Assembly: GCF_003664185.1 (NCBI RefSeq)
Contig: NZ_RCCS01000007.1
Span: 310,001 to 374,000, forward strand
Direction of reading: 5' to 3'
DNA from: Tenacibaculum discolor
Lineage (GTDB): Bacteria > Bacteroidota > Bacteroidia > Flavobacteriales > Flavobacteriaceae
Length of the DNA: 64,000 nt
The notes below the pieces were generated by a model. The model searched no databases. It was not told the DNA's origin and saw only the letters and a program-made list of their open reading frames with translations. Made by a program: the position numbers and the translations under genes. Shown here piece after piece: positions 1 to 8,637 of the stretch; within the stretch, counting starts at the first letter, position 1, and the number at the start of each line of letters is the position of its first letter.

Positions 1-1495
1 GATTATCATATCTCGATTTTATTTTGTCAAATAATTCAGCTTCTTTTTCAGGAGTAATTTCTTCTCCTTTTTTCTTTAAAGCAGCTGTTTCAATTTGTAA
101 TAATACTTTTGCAGCAGAGGCTCCACTCATTACAGCTAATTCAGCACTAGGCCATGCAAAAATAAGGCGTGGATCATAGGCTTTACCACACATAGCATAA
201 TTTCCTGCTCCGTAAGAGTTACCAATAACTACCGTAAACTTAGGAACTACAGAGTTACTTACAGCATTCACCATTTTAGCTCCGTCTTTAATAATTCCGC
301 TATGTTCAGATTTACTTCCTACCATAAACCCAGTAACATCTTGTAAGAAAACTAATGGAATTTTCTTTTGGTTACAGTTAGCAATAAATCGAGTAGCTTT
401 GTCGGCTGAATCGTTATAAATTACACCACCAAATTGCATTTCGCTAGGTTTCGTTTTAGCACCTTTTGATTTAACAATTTTACGTTGGTTGGCAACAATA
501 CCAACAGCCCATCCATCAATACGAGCGTATCCTGTAATAATTGTTTGACCGTAACCGGCCTTGTATTCTTCAAATTCAGAATTATCTACCAAACGTTTAA
601 TGATTTCCATCATATCGTATTGCTCATTACGAGCTTTTGGTAAAATTCCGAAAATATCATCTTCATTTTCTTTTGGAGGGAAAGCTTCTTTACGGTTAAA
701 ACCAGCTTTGTCATAATCTCCAATTTTATCCATTAAGTTTTTAATGGTGTCTAAAGCATCTTTATCATCTTTTGCTTTGTAATCGGTAACCCCAGATACT
801 TCACAATGTGTGGTTGCTCCACCCAACGTTTCATTATCAATGGTTTCACCTATAGCAGCTTTTACTAAATAACTACCTGCTAAGAAAATACTTCCTGTTT
901 TATCTACAATTAAAGCTTCATCACTCATAATAGGTAAGTAAGCCCCACCAGCAACACAGCTTCCCATAACGGCAGCAATTTGGGTAATTCCCATGCTACT
1001 CATTACAGCATTATTTCTAAAAATTCTTCCGAAGTGTTCTTTATCAGGAAAAATTTCATCTTGCATTGGTAAGTACACCCCAGCAGAATCTACCAAATAG
1101 ATAATAGGTAGTTTATTTTCAATAGCTATTTCTTGTGCTCTTAAATTCTTTTTTCCTGTAATAGGGAACCAAGCACCTGCTTTTACTGTAGCATCATTAG
1201 CAACAACAATACATTGCTTACCGCTAACATATCCCATTTTTACAACTACACCTCCAGAAGGACATCCACCGTGTTCTTGATACATGTCTTCACCTGCAAA
1301 TGCAGCAATTTCAATAGACTTAGATTTATCGTCTAATAAGTAATCAATACGTTCACGAGCAGTTAATTTTCCTTTCTCATGATGTTTATCAATACGTTTT
1401 TGTCCGCCACCTAATTTTACTTTGGCAAAGCGTCTGCGTAAATCTGATACTAAAAGTTTATTGTGGTCTTCGTTTTTATTGAAGTTAAGATCCAT
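1..1495 (-). CDS. acyl-CoA carboxylase, carboxyltransferase (beta) subunit, methylcrotonyl-CoA type; 3' end outside window
   Basis: Biotin-dependent carboxyltransferase that moves CO2 from carboxybiotin to an acyl-CoA. I translated it from the ATG at 1495 (MDLNFNKNEDHNK) for 498 codons to the window edge without a stop. It contains GKLTARERIDYLL, VVANDATVKAGAWFP, IYLVDSAGVYLPMQ, FPDKEHFGRIF, VMGSCVAGGAYLP, GSIFLAGSYLVKAA and a second crotonase-like half with FLQDVTGFMVG. The VANDATVK and FPDxxHFGRIF blocks fit the methylcrotonyl/geranyl-CoA carboxylase branch (leucine or isoprenoid degradation) better than propionyl-CoA carboxylase; the substrate is inferred. It lies 58 bp downstream of the regulator gene on the same strand, so the two may be co-transcribed. 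A biotin carboxylase subunit would be expected beyond the window. Confidence 0.9.
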   Translation of the reverse strand, partial: MDLNFNKNEDHNKLLVSDLRRRFAKVKLGGGQKRIDKHHEKGKLTARERIDYLLDDKSKSIEIAAFAGEDMYQEHGGCPSGGVVVKMGYVSGKQCIVVANDATVKAGAWFPITGKKNLRAQEIAIENKLPIIYLVDSAGVYLPMQDEIFPDKEHFGRIFRNNAVMSSMGITQIAAVMGSCVAGGAYLPIMSDEALIVDKTGSIFLAGSYLVKAAIGETIDNETLGGATTHCEVSGVTDYKAKDDKDALDTIKNLMDKIGDYDKAGFNRKEAFPPKENEDDIFGILPKARNEQYDMMEIIKRLVDNSEFEEYKAGYGQTIITGYARIDGWAVGIVANQRKIVKSKGAKTKPSEMQFGGVIYNDSADKATRFIANCNQKKIPLVFLQDVTGFMVGSKSEHSGIIKDGAKMVNAVSNSVVPKFTVVIGNSYGAGNYAMCGKAYDPRLIFAWPSAELAVMSGASAAKVLLQIETAALKKKGEEITPEKEAELFDKIKSRYDN

Positions 1496-1553
1496 GGTAA
1501 GTTATTTGTTTGCGTGTGCTAAAATAAGAAAAACAACGTATAAAACAAGGTGT

Positions 1554-3062
1554 TTAAGTATACGATTGAATGATGTTTTCAACAGTGTTTTCTATTTCTT
1601 TATTTCTAGATTGCTTCATTAAAATATACGGTTCAGCTACGCGTTCGTTACAATTTTGTACAGCACAAGTTTCACAAGTTACCCCCACTGTTTTTTTAAT
1701 AAAAGTATCTTCATCAAAAAAATGAAGTTTTCTTTTTAAGTGTGGAGAAAGTAACATGCCTATGCTTACGCTACGATTAATTTTTTCTTTAAAAGGATCT
1801 GCGGTAGCTGCAGAAAGTACTAAGTATTCTTTTTGAGAATTTTCGTACGATGATATCTGAATCCCGTAAGCAGATTTTTTTTCTTCTGATACTTCTAAAT
1901 CCTGAATTGTTTTGATAGCAATCCATCTTCTACAATAATGTTCGTTATTACGATTTGCATGAGGAGATTGTTGCTGAGTAATATGTAACTCTTTAGAAAG
2001 TCTATGTACAGGAGAGCCTTCTTTATGTGTAAAACGTAAAAAGAATAAATTTTTAATATTAAAATGTCTTGGTAGGATGTTAGTTAAACGTTGATAGAAT
2101 GTCTCATCAGAACAGTTATAGCTTCTAATAATTTTGTGCAATTGTATAGGTTGCCAGGTTTCTAAAGAAAAAAGTTGTGTTAATTTTTGAATTAAATCAT
2201 CTTTCGGAATAATTAAAGCACCAGCAAAGTAGGAAGCAACAAAATTGTTTAATACTTCATCAAAACTGTCAAATTTAATCCATGGAAATGTGTATAATCT
2301 GTTTTTTATCTGTAAATAATTATAAGCTATCTCTTTAGCAAAAATGAATGTTTTCTGCGCTTCGTTTATATCATTATATATAAGTAACGTTTTATTTTTT
2401 GGAATATAGATGTTTCTTAATTCAGATAGTTTTTGATGTTTAGATAGTTCTTCACTATCAATTGTATAACCATATTCTTCAATTAAAATTTCTTCTAAGT
2501 CTTTTGAAGTAATAGGTTTGTTTGGGTTTATTTGATATGCTTTAATAAAGTCAGTAACCTTCGTTTCAATATCCTCAAAATAGTTATTGTGTGCCTCTTG
2601 GTACGAACGTAATGCAGCAAGAAAAAAGCTCTCTCTTGTTAAATTGTAGTTTTGAGAAATTTTAATAATTGTACTTATAAATGCATTAACCTTGGCAGGA
2701 GCATTGGCAATGATGTCAATTAAATTATTTTCTTTAATACCAAATAGGTCAAGAGGAATCTCTTTTAAAATTTTGGATTGTAAAATTTCACCAATTGGTG
2801 CTAAGTTTTTATCTAACTTTAGGGAAACTAAATGGTCATAAGGCACTTCTAGCTTCTCAGAAAGAATAACAATTTTATCAGTTTTTGGGTACTTTTTTCC
2901 TTTCTCAATTTCGTTTAAATACGATTTTGATAATCCTGTTAGTTTAGCTAATCCAAAGAGTGATAGGTTTTTATCTGTGCGTATTTGCTTAAGCTTTAAT
3001 CCGAAAACTAATCTGATATATTCTTCTTCCAAGGTGTTTTTATTAAAAGATTCGTAATTCAA
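1554..3062 (-). CDS. XRE-family regulator with short-chain-fatty-acyl (ScfR/RamB-like) C-terminal domain
   Basis: A 502-residue transcription factor. Residues about 18-75 form a Cro/C1-type helix-turn-helix (LKQIRTDKNLSLFGLAKLTG, then YLNEIEKGKKYPK). The middle resembles IrrE/ImmA-like regions but has no HExxH. The C-terminal part (GVTCETCAVQNC) has the closely spaced cysteines of the DUF2083 family. Relatives such as RamB control glyoxylate-cycle genes in response to acetate or acyl-CoA. It is divergent from aceB and upstream of an acyl-CoA carboxylase gene, so control of both is likely (inference). The shared 126-bp intergenic region contains phased boxes and a palindrome. Confidence 0.85.
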   Translation of the reverse strand: MNYESFNKNTLEEEYIRLVFGLKLKQIRTDKNLSLFGLAKLTGLSKSYLNEIEKGKKYPKTDKIVILSEKLEVPYDHLVSLKLDKNLAPIGEILQSKILKEIPLDLFGIKENNLIDIIANAPAKVNAFISTIIKISQNYNLTRESFFLAALRSYQEAHNNYFEDIETKVTDFIKAYQINPNKPITSKDLEEILIEEYGYTIDSEELSKHQKLSELRNIYIPKNKTLLIYNDINEAQKTFIFAKEIAYNYLQIKNRLYTFPWIKFDSFDEVLNNFVASYFAGALIIPKDDLIQKLTQLFSLETWQPIQLHKIIRSYNCSDETFYQRLTNILPRHFNIKNLFFLRFTHKEGSPVHRLSKELHITQQQSPHANRNNEHYCRRWIAIKTIQDLEVSEEKKSAYGIQISSYENSQKEYLVLSAATADPFKEKINRSVSIGMLLSPHLKRKLHFFDEDTFIKKTVGVTCETCAVQNCNERVAEPYILMKQSRNKEIENTVENIIQSYT

Positions 3063-3073
3063 AGGTATAAAAA

Positions 3074-3125
3074 TTAGCGAATTAATAAAAATTAGTAAAT
3101 TATTTGTTTTTAGCGAACGTTCGCT
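3074..3125. promoter_or_regulatory. Candidate operator: three 18-bp-phased boxes plus perfect palindrome between regulator and aceB
   Basis: TTAGCGAA occurs at 3074-3081 and 3110-3117, and a variant TTAGTAAA at 3092-3099, so the starts are exactly 18 bp apart. The third box runs into a perfect 14-bp palindrome AGCGAACGTTCGCT at 3112-3125. Together they cover the centre of the divergent regulator/aceB intergenic region. The adjacent XRE/ScfR-type regulator is the obvious candidate binder. A TetR-type fatty-acid regulator binding only the GAACGTTC palindrome is an alternative. Confidence 0.6.
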
Positions 3126-3188
3126 TTTTTGTTTGAGTTCTTTTTTTTAATATTGAACTGTCAATCAATAAGAAAAAAATAAATAGAT

Positions 3189-4784
3189 ATGAATCAAGAT
3201 GTTTTAGCAAAAGAAATTCAATGTGTAGGTTTTGATCAAACAGAGTATAAAAGTATTCTAACTGACGAAGCCAAAGCGTTTTTAATTCAACTTCAAGAAA
3301 AGTTTAATACTCAAAGACTTCAGTTATTAGCTGAAAGAGAAATAGAACAAGCTTATTTTGATGCAGGAAATAATCCAACATTTCCTTTAGAAACGAAAGA
3401 AATTAGAGAAAGCGATTGGGTATGTGCTCCATTACCTGAAGATTTGTTAGATAGGAGAGTAGAAATTACAGGACCAGTAGAGCGTAAGATGATTATCAAT
3501 GCTTTAAATTCTGGAGCAAAAACATTTATGGCAGATTTTGAAGATAGTAATTCACCTACAATTCAAAATATTTTAGATGGTCAGGTGAACTTACGAGATG
3601 CGGTAAATAAAACAATTTCATTTTACAACGCTGGAAAAGATAAAAGCTATGAGTTGAAAGACAAAGTAGCTACTTTATTAGTAAGACCAAGAGGATTGCA
3701 CTTAAACGAAAAACATTTGTTGATTGATGGAGTAGAAATGTCAGGTTCTTTGGTTGATTTTGGTTTGTACTTTTTCCATAATATCAAAACTTTACAAGAG
3801 CGAGGAAGTGCAACTTATTTTTATTTACCTAAACTAGAACATTACAAAGAAGCACGTTGGTGGAATGGTGTTTTTGTCTTTGCGCAAGAATATTTAGGAG
3901 TGCCACAAAAAACAATTAAAGCAACAGTGTTAATTGAAACAATTACAGCAAGTTTTCAGTTAGATGAAATTATTTATGAGTTAAAAGATCATATGGCTGG
4001 ATTAAACTGTGGTCGTTGGGATTATATTTTCTCATACATTAAAAAGTTTAGAAATCACACTGGTTTTATAGTGCCAAATCGATCACAAGTAACCATGAGT
4101 AGTCCATTTATGAAAGCATATTCGTTACGAGTTATTCAATCATGTCATAAACGAGGTGTACATGGAATGGGGGGAATGGCTGCACAAATTCCAGTTAAGA
4201 ATAACGATGAGTTAAATAAAGAAGCTTTTGCAAAGGTGAAGAATGATAAGGAACAAGAAGTTAAGAATGGTCATGATGGAACTTGGGTTGCTCATCCTGG
4301 TTTAGTAGAAGTTGCAATGGATGTTTTTAATAAAACAATGCCTAATGCCAATCAAATAGATAAAAAGCTAAAAGATTTAACTATTACTGAAGAAGATTTA
4401 GTGGCCTTACCTGAAGGTACAATTACTGAAAATGGTATACGAGAAAACATTAACGTTGGAATTCTGTATATAGAATCTTGGTTAATGGGGCAAGGAGCAG
4501 CTGCTTTGTATAACTTAATGGAAGATGCAGCAACAGCTGAAATATCTCGAACACAAGTATGGCAATGGTTGCATAAAAGCGTAATGCTTGAAGATGGTAG
4601 AACATTTACAGAAGGAATGTATAAGCAATTTAAAAAAGAAGAATTAAAAAAAATAAAAAGTTATGTAGGTGAAGACAGATACAACAACGGGAAATTTGAA
4701 TTAGCTATTCAATTATTTGACGAGTTAATTTTAAACAAAGAATTTGTTGAATTCTTAACCTTACCAGCGTATAAATACTTGTAG
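3189..4784 (+). CDS. aceB: malate synthase A
   Basis: Condenses glyoxylate with acetyl-CoA to malate, the second enzyme of the glyoxylate shunt. At 531 residues it matches the usual MSA length. It contains FMADFEDSNSPT, VRPRGLHLNEKH, FYLPKLEHYKEARWW, VLIETITASFQLDEI, GLNCGRWDYIFSYIKK and GMGGMAAQIP, all typical of malate synthase A active-site blocks. It lies upstream of aceA with 169 bp between them. The start ATG follows an A-rich leader with no strong Shine-Dalgarno, as is normal in this phylum. Confidence 0.97.
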   Translation: MNQDVLAKEIQCVGFDQTEYKSILTDEAKAFLIQLQEKFNTQRLQLLAEREIEQAYFDAGNNPTFPLETKEIRESDWVCAPLPEDLLDRRVEITGPVERKMIINALNSGAKTFMADFEDSNSPTIQNILDGQVNLRDAVNKTISFYNAGKDKSYELKDKVATLLVRPRGLHLNEKHLLIDGVEMSGSLVDFGLYFFHNIKTLQERGSATYFYLPKLEHYKEARWWNGVFVFAQEYLGVPQKTIKATVLIETITASFQLDEIIYELKDHMAGLNCGRWDYIFSYIKKFRNHTGFIVPNRSQVTMSSPFMKAYSLRVIQSCHKRGVHGMGGMAAQIPVKNNDELNKEAFAKVKNDKEQEVKNGHDGTWVAHPGLVEVAMDVFNKTMPNANQIDKKLKDLTITEEDLVALPEGTITENGIRENINVGILYIESWLMGQGAAALYNLMEDAATAEISRTQVWQWLHKSVMLEDGRTFTEGMYKQFKKEELKKIKSYVGEDRYNNGKFELAIQLFDELILNKEFVEFLTLPAYKYL

Positions 4785-4879
4785 TATAAATTATTTAGAG
4801 AACAAGTTCTTATGTAAACAAATATCTTAATATACAGACTAAACTTGAAATATTTAATCTCGATTATCGAGTAAAAAAA

Positions 4880-4911
4880 GCCCTCAAAAATGCGGCAACA
4901 TTTAAGAGGGC
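4880..4911 (-). terminator. Terminator-like hairpin between aceB and aceA, oriented to the minus strand
   Basis: The plus strand shows GCCCTC at 4880-4885 and GAGGGC at 4906-4911 enclosing an imperfectly paired extension. The run of seven A at 4873-4879 precedes the stem, so the U-tract follows the hairpin only when read on the minus strand. On the plus strand it is a stem-loop without a T tract, and may instead stabilise or process the aceB mRNA. Confidence 0.55.
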
Positions 4912-4953
4912 GAGCTATCAATAAAAATTAATAACCTTATCAATCACAAAATT

Positions 4954-6585
4954 ATGAAAAATTTAGCACACGCTAATTATAGTTCTGCTTTACAAACTGT
5001 AAAAGAATTAAAGAAAAAGTTCGGATCAACTTGGTATTCAGTATCACCAGAAAATGCAGCTAGAATGGTAGCACAAAACCGCTTTAAAACTGGCTTAGAT
5101 ATTGCTAGATATACCGCTGCTATTATGCGTAAAGATATGGCTGCTTACGATGCAGATCCATCTAACTATACACAATCTTTAGGATGCTGGCATGGGTTTG
5201 TAGCACAGCAAAAAATGATTGCGGTTAAAAAACATCATAAAACTACTAGTAAACGTTATTTATATCTTTCTGGATGGATGGTAGCTGCGTTACGCTCAGA
5301 ATTCGGACCGTTACCAGACCAGTCAATGCATGAAAAAACAGCAGTTCCTGCGTTAATTGAAGAAATTTATGATTTTTTGCGTCAAGCAGACGCTATTGAA
5401 TTAAACGATTTATTTAGAAGATTAGAAAACGGAGAAGACGTGCAAAATGAAATCGATAATTTCGAAACGCACATTGTACCAATTATTGCAGATATTGACG
5501 CTGGTTTTGGAAATGAAGAAGCAACGTATTTATTAGCAAAAAAAATGATTCAAGCTGGTGCTTGTGCTATTCAAATAGAAAACCAAGTTTCAGACGCTAA
5601 ACAATGCGGACATCAAGATGGAAAAGTAACTGTACCACATGAAGATTTTATAGCAAAGATTAATGCAATTAGGTATGCCTTTTTAGAATTAGGTATAGAA
5701 GATGGGGTTATTGTTGCTAGAACGGATTCAGAAGGAGCAGGGTTAACACAAAAATTACCAGTAAGTCAAGAGCCAGGAGATTTAGCATCACAATACCTAG
5801 CTTTTGTAGAGGCTGAAGAAATTACGATTGAAGAAGCAAGGGAAGATGATGTGTTGTTAAAACGTGGAGGAAAGCTGGTACGTCCTGTACGTTTGGCAAA
5901 TGGTTTGTATAAATTTAGAGAAGGAACTAATATTGATAGGGTAGTGCTAGATTGTATTACAAGCTTGCAAAATGGTGCAGATTTACTTTGGATTGAAACA
6001 CCTACACCTCATGTAGGGCAAATAGCAAATATGGTAAATAGAGTAAGAGCTGTAGTACCAAATGCAAAATTAGTATACAACAACTCACCATCATTTAACT
6101 GGACTTTAAATTTCCGTAATCAAGCATATGATGAAATGGTAATGCAAGGATATGATGTTTCAATATATGATAGAAATAATTTAATGGATGTAGCTTATGA
6201 CGGGTCACAACTTTGCCAATTAGCAGATGAGAAAATTCGAACGTTCCAAATAGATGGGGCAAGAGAAGCAGGAATCTTTCATCATTTAATCACTTTACCA
6301 ACGTACCATACAACAGCACTACATATGAATGATTTAACAGAAGGTTATTTTGGGGAAGATGGAATGTTAGCTTACGTAAAAGGTGTGCAACGACAAGAAA
6401 TTAGAAAAGGAGTGTCGTGTGTAAAACATCAGCGTATGGCTGGTTCAGATTTAGGAGATGATCATAAAACATTTTTTGCAGGAGACAAGGCATTAAAAGC
6501 GGGTGGAGAAAAAAATACGTCTAATCAATTTGAAGCAGGAGCAAAAGACAAAAGATTAGAAGAAGAAAGTGCAGCGGTTATATAA
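4954..6585 (+). CDS. aceA: isocitrate lyase
   Basis: Cleaves isocitrate to glyoxylate and succinate, the first step of the glyoxylate shunt. It has 543 residues, the long subtype (E. coli AceA is about 434). Visible blocks are SLGCWHGF, LYLSGWMVAAL, PIIADIDAGFGNEEAT, then AKQCGHQDGKV with the catalytic Cys near residue 218, VIVARTDSEGAG, LLWIETPTPHVGQI and NNSPSFNWTLNF. The catalytic loop has KQCGH where the classical form is KKCGH, a variant seen in the long subtype. It follows aceB and ends in two successive hairpins. Confidence 0.96.
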   Translation: MKNLAHANYSSALQTVKELKKKFGSTWYSVSPENAARMVAQNRFKTGLDIARYTAAIMRKDMAAYDADPSNYTQSLGCWHGFVAQQKMIAVKKHHKTTSKRYLYLSGWMVAALRSEFGPLPDQSMHEKTAVPALIEEIYDFLRQADAIELNDLFRRLENGEDVQNEIDNFETHIVPIIADIDAGFGNEEATYLLAKKMIQAGACAIQIENQVSDAKQCGHQDGKVTVPHEDFIAKINAIRYAFLELGIEDGVIVARTDSEGAGLTQKLPVSQEPGDLASQYLAFVEAEEITIEEAREDDVLLKRGGKLVRPVRLANGLYKFREGTNIDRVVLDCITSLQNGADLLWIETPTPHVGQIANMVNRVRAVVPNAKLVYNNSPSFNWTLNFRNQAYDEMVMQGYDVSIYDRNNLMDVAYDGSQLCQLADEKIRTFQIDGAREAGIFHHLITLPTYHTTALHMNDLTEGYFGEDGMLAYVKGVQRQEIRKGVSCVKHQRMAGSDLGDDHKTFFAGDKALKAGGEKNTSNQFEAGAKDKRLEEESAAVI

Positions 6586-6607
6586 AAAATCTTAGTTGTT
6601 TGTAAAC

Positions 6608-6655
6608 TTCCCGTTATGTTTGGTTTGTTTCAATTGTTTGTTTACATAGCGGGAA
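6608..6655 (+). terminator. Hairpin downstream of aceA
   Basis: TTCCCGTTATGT at 6608-6619 pairs with ACATAGCGGGAA at 6644-6655 with one G-U position, followed by TTTTACTTATT. It begins 23 bp after the aceA stop, so it is a probable transcription terminator. Confidence 0.7.
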
Positions 6656-6720
6656 TTTTACTTATTAATTTAATGGTATAAATTTATAATTAGCAGTTGT
6701 AAATTTTATTTTGAAGTAGT

Positions 6721-6753
6721 AGCTCTCTTTTTAAAAGAGAGCTTTTTCTTTTT
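6721..6753 (+). terminator. Second terminator after aceA
   Basis: AGCTCTCTTTT and AAAAGAGAGCT form an 11-bp stem at 6721-6743, followed by TTTTCTTTTT. The T tract is on the plus strand, so it backs up the first aceA hairpin. The convergent cupin gene ends at 6780. Confidence 0.8.
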
Positions 6754-6779
6754 GATAATAATATTCTTCAATAAAAGCT

Positions 6780-7157
6780 TTAATACTTTTGTTTCTCAAT
6801 AGATTTTGTAATAGGGGTTATTATTTCACCAGTATGTTTGGTAGATTTTGTTTCAATGAGCATGATTAAACACTCTTCAGAAGAACTAACTCTGTGATTG
6901 ATACCTTTAGGAACTACATATAAATCTCCTGTTTTCATCGTAAAACTAGGTTGATTTTCAATTTCCATTAGAAGGCTTCCATCAATAATATAAAAAAGCT
7001 CATCCTCATTTTCGTGATTATGCCACGGAATATCTTCTCCTTTAATTTTAGCGATTTTAACGTATTCATTATTAACTTCAGAAATTATTTTAGGAGAAAA
7101 GTAATCTATTAGCTTTTCAGCCTCCTTTTGAATATTAATTGTTTGAGTTGTATCCAT
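6780..7157 (-). CDS. small cupin-domain protein
   Basis: A 125-residue single-domain cupin. Motif 1 is seen as PWHNHENEDELFYIIDG and motif 2 as VVPKGINHRVSS, giving the usual His/Glu/His metal ligands. Small cupins of this kind bind a metal and often have dioxygenase, isomerase or ligand-binding roles; the substrate cannot be read from sequence. It lies 12 bp downstream of the MarR-GNAT fusion gene and is very probably co-transcribed with it. Confidence 0.85.
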   Translation of the reverse strand: MDTTQTINIQKEAEKLIDYFSPKIISEVNNEYVKIAKIKGEDIPWHNHENEDELFYIIDGSLLMEIENQPSFTMKTGDLYVVPKGINHRVSSSEECLIMLIETKSTKHTGEIITPITKSIEKQKY

Positions 7158-7169
7158 ATCACAACATTA

Positions 7170-8129
7170 TTAAGAGTTTGTTTTTAGTTCCATTTTAATA
7201 TTACAACGTTCATAAGGGCAACCTTCTTCCAAAGGAATTTCTAAAAAGCCAAATTTTCTATAAATGTAAATAACGTTTTCAAGCTTTGTGTTAGAGTAAA
7301 GAATGAGCTTATCAAAATTATTTTCTTTAGCAAAATCAATACAATGCTGCATAAGCTGTTGTCCTATTTTGTAACCTCTGTGTTTTGGTGAAACAGCCAT
7401 TTTAGTTAATTCATAAACGTTAGAATCGTCCATTGGCATTAAAGCAACAGTACCTACAATTTCATTATTTAATGTAACAAAGAAAATATGTCCTCCTTTG
7501 TTAATAATATATGTATGAGGGTTGCTTAAAACTTCCTTATCATAAGGTTCTACGTAGAAAAATGTTTCTAACCATTCAATATTCAAATCGTAAAAAGAGG
7601 AGCTGTACTCTTCTTTAAATGTGGTAATTGATACAGTGTTTTTTGTTGTATTCATTTTTATATGTTCAATAATAGCTTTACTGAAGGGCTTTTCTTTAAA
7701 TTTAGTTTCTAGCTCATTTATGAGTTCAGTTAGAGATTCAGATTTTATATTTGTATACTCTTTAATAATATACTCAATACTGTTCCAAATTGGGGTAACA
7801 CTTTTAATAAGTCGTTTTCCTTTATCGGATACAAAAACAACTTTTTTTCGCTTATCTAATTTATCTTCTTTTAGAGTGATAAGTCCTCTTTTTTGAAGCT
7901 TATTAATTGCTTGCGTTGTAGCGGGCTGTGATGTTTTTAAACTGTTGGTAATCTCAGTATTTGTTACACCATCTTTGTTTTTTATAATTTTAAAAGTAGG
8001 GAATAGGTAAGGGTCAAAGTCAATATTAAACTCATCATATACCAATTGTGTTTCACGCATCATATATTCACTAGTTCTCTTTAATCTAGAGCCTAAACCA
8101 ATTTCTCCTAATCCTTTTAATGCATCCAT
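7170..8129 (-). CDS. MarR-family regulator fused to a GNAT acetyltransferase
   Basis: 319 residues. The N-terminal half (to about 150) is a MarR winged helix with the recognition helix region TSQPATTQAINKLQKRGLI followed by a basic wing (KLDKRKKVV). The C-terminal half (about 165-319) is a GNAT fold with the acetyl-CoA loop HRGYKIGQQLM and the YRKFGF end motif. Such fusions are known in bacteria and couple DNA binding to a small-molecule or protein acetyltransferase; the target is unknown. It probably heads an operon with the cupin, and a palindrome just upstream of its start suggests autoregulation. Confidence 0.85.
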   Translation of the reverse strand: MDALKGLGEIGLGSRLKRTSEYMMRETQLVYDEFNIDFDPYLFPTFKIIKNKDGVTNTEITNSLKTSQPATTQAINKLQKRGLITLKEDKLDKRKKVVFVSDKGKRLIKSVTPIWNSIEYIIKEYTNIKSESLTELINELETKFKEKPFSKAIIEHIKMNTTKNTVSITTFKEEYSSSFYDLNIEWLETFFYVEPYDKEVLSNPHTYIINKGGHIFFVTLNNEIVGTVALMPMDDSNVYELTKMAVSPKHRGYKIGQQLMQHCIDFAKENNFDKLILYSNTKLENVIYIYRKFGFLEIPLEEGCPYERCNIKMELKTNS

Positions 8130-8136
8130 TTATAAA

Positions 8137-8152
8137 ATATAAGTACTTATAT
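8137..8152. promoter_or_regulatory. Candidate MarR operator upstream of the MarR-GNAT gene
   Basis: ATATAAGTACTTATAT at 8137-8152 is a perfect 16-bp palindrome whose edge lies 8 bp upstream of the start codon at 8129. Its length and position suit autorepression by the MarR domain encoded next to it (inference). Confidence 0.5.
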
Positions 8153-8252
8153 AACTGCAAATATAAATGTTTTTTTAATTTTAAACAGTTGCTTATTAAT
8201 TTTAATAAATACCTAGAAAATATATACCATGGAAAATAATTAAATATTTTCA

Positions 8253-8260
8253 TATATTTG
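8253..8260 (+). promoter_or_regulatory. Bacteroidetes -7 promoter box for the redox operon
   Basis: TATATTTG matches TAnnTTTG and lies 26 bp upstream of the DoxX-like start at 8287, placing transcription start near 8266. No clear -33 TTG is present at the expected distance. Confidence 0.6.
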
Positions 8261-8286
8261 TAAAAGAACTTTAAACAACAATTAAA

Positions 8287-8637
8287 ATGAAAAGAGATAA
8301 AATTATTTTTTATGTAGCTACAGGCTTGTTAACATTATTGATGTTTTTTTCAGCAGGAATGTATTTTTTTAACCATGCAGAAGTAGCTAAAATGTTTACA
8401 GCATTTGGATATCCAACATACATTATTTATCCCTATGCAATAGCAAAAATATTAGGTTTAGTAGCATTATGGTTTTTTAGAGGGAAGTTTATAAATGAAT
8501 GGGCGTATGCAGGCTTTTTCTTTGCGTTTATTCTTGCCTTTTTTGCTCATTTTATGATCGGAGATGGAGAGCAAACAGGTGCTGCAATTGCAATGGTACT
8601 AGTAATAGTTTCGTATATTTATAGTAAAAAAATATAA
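8287..8637 (+). CDS. DoxX-like small membrane protein
   Basis: 116 residues with four hydrophobic segments (about 8-27, 46-65, 72-92, 98-115), the layout of DoxX/DoxX_2 proteins. These inner-membrane proteins often accompany thiol or redox-stress genes; a specific activity cannot be given. It is the first gene of a tight operon, and its TAA overlaps the next ATG by one base (TAATG), implying translational coupling with the OsmC gene. Confidence 0.75.
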   Translation: MKRDKIIFYVATGLLTLLMFFSAGMYFFNHAEVAKMFTAFGYPTYIIYPYAIAKILGLVALWFFRGKFINEWAYAGFFFAFILAFFAHFMIGDGEQTGAAIAMVLVIVSYIYSKKI

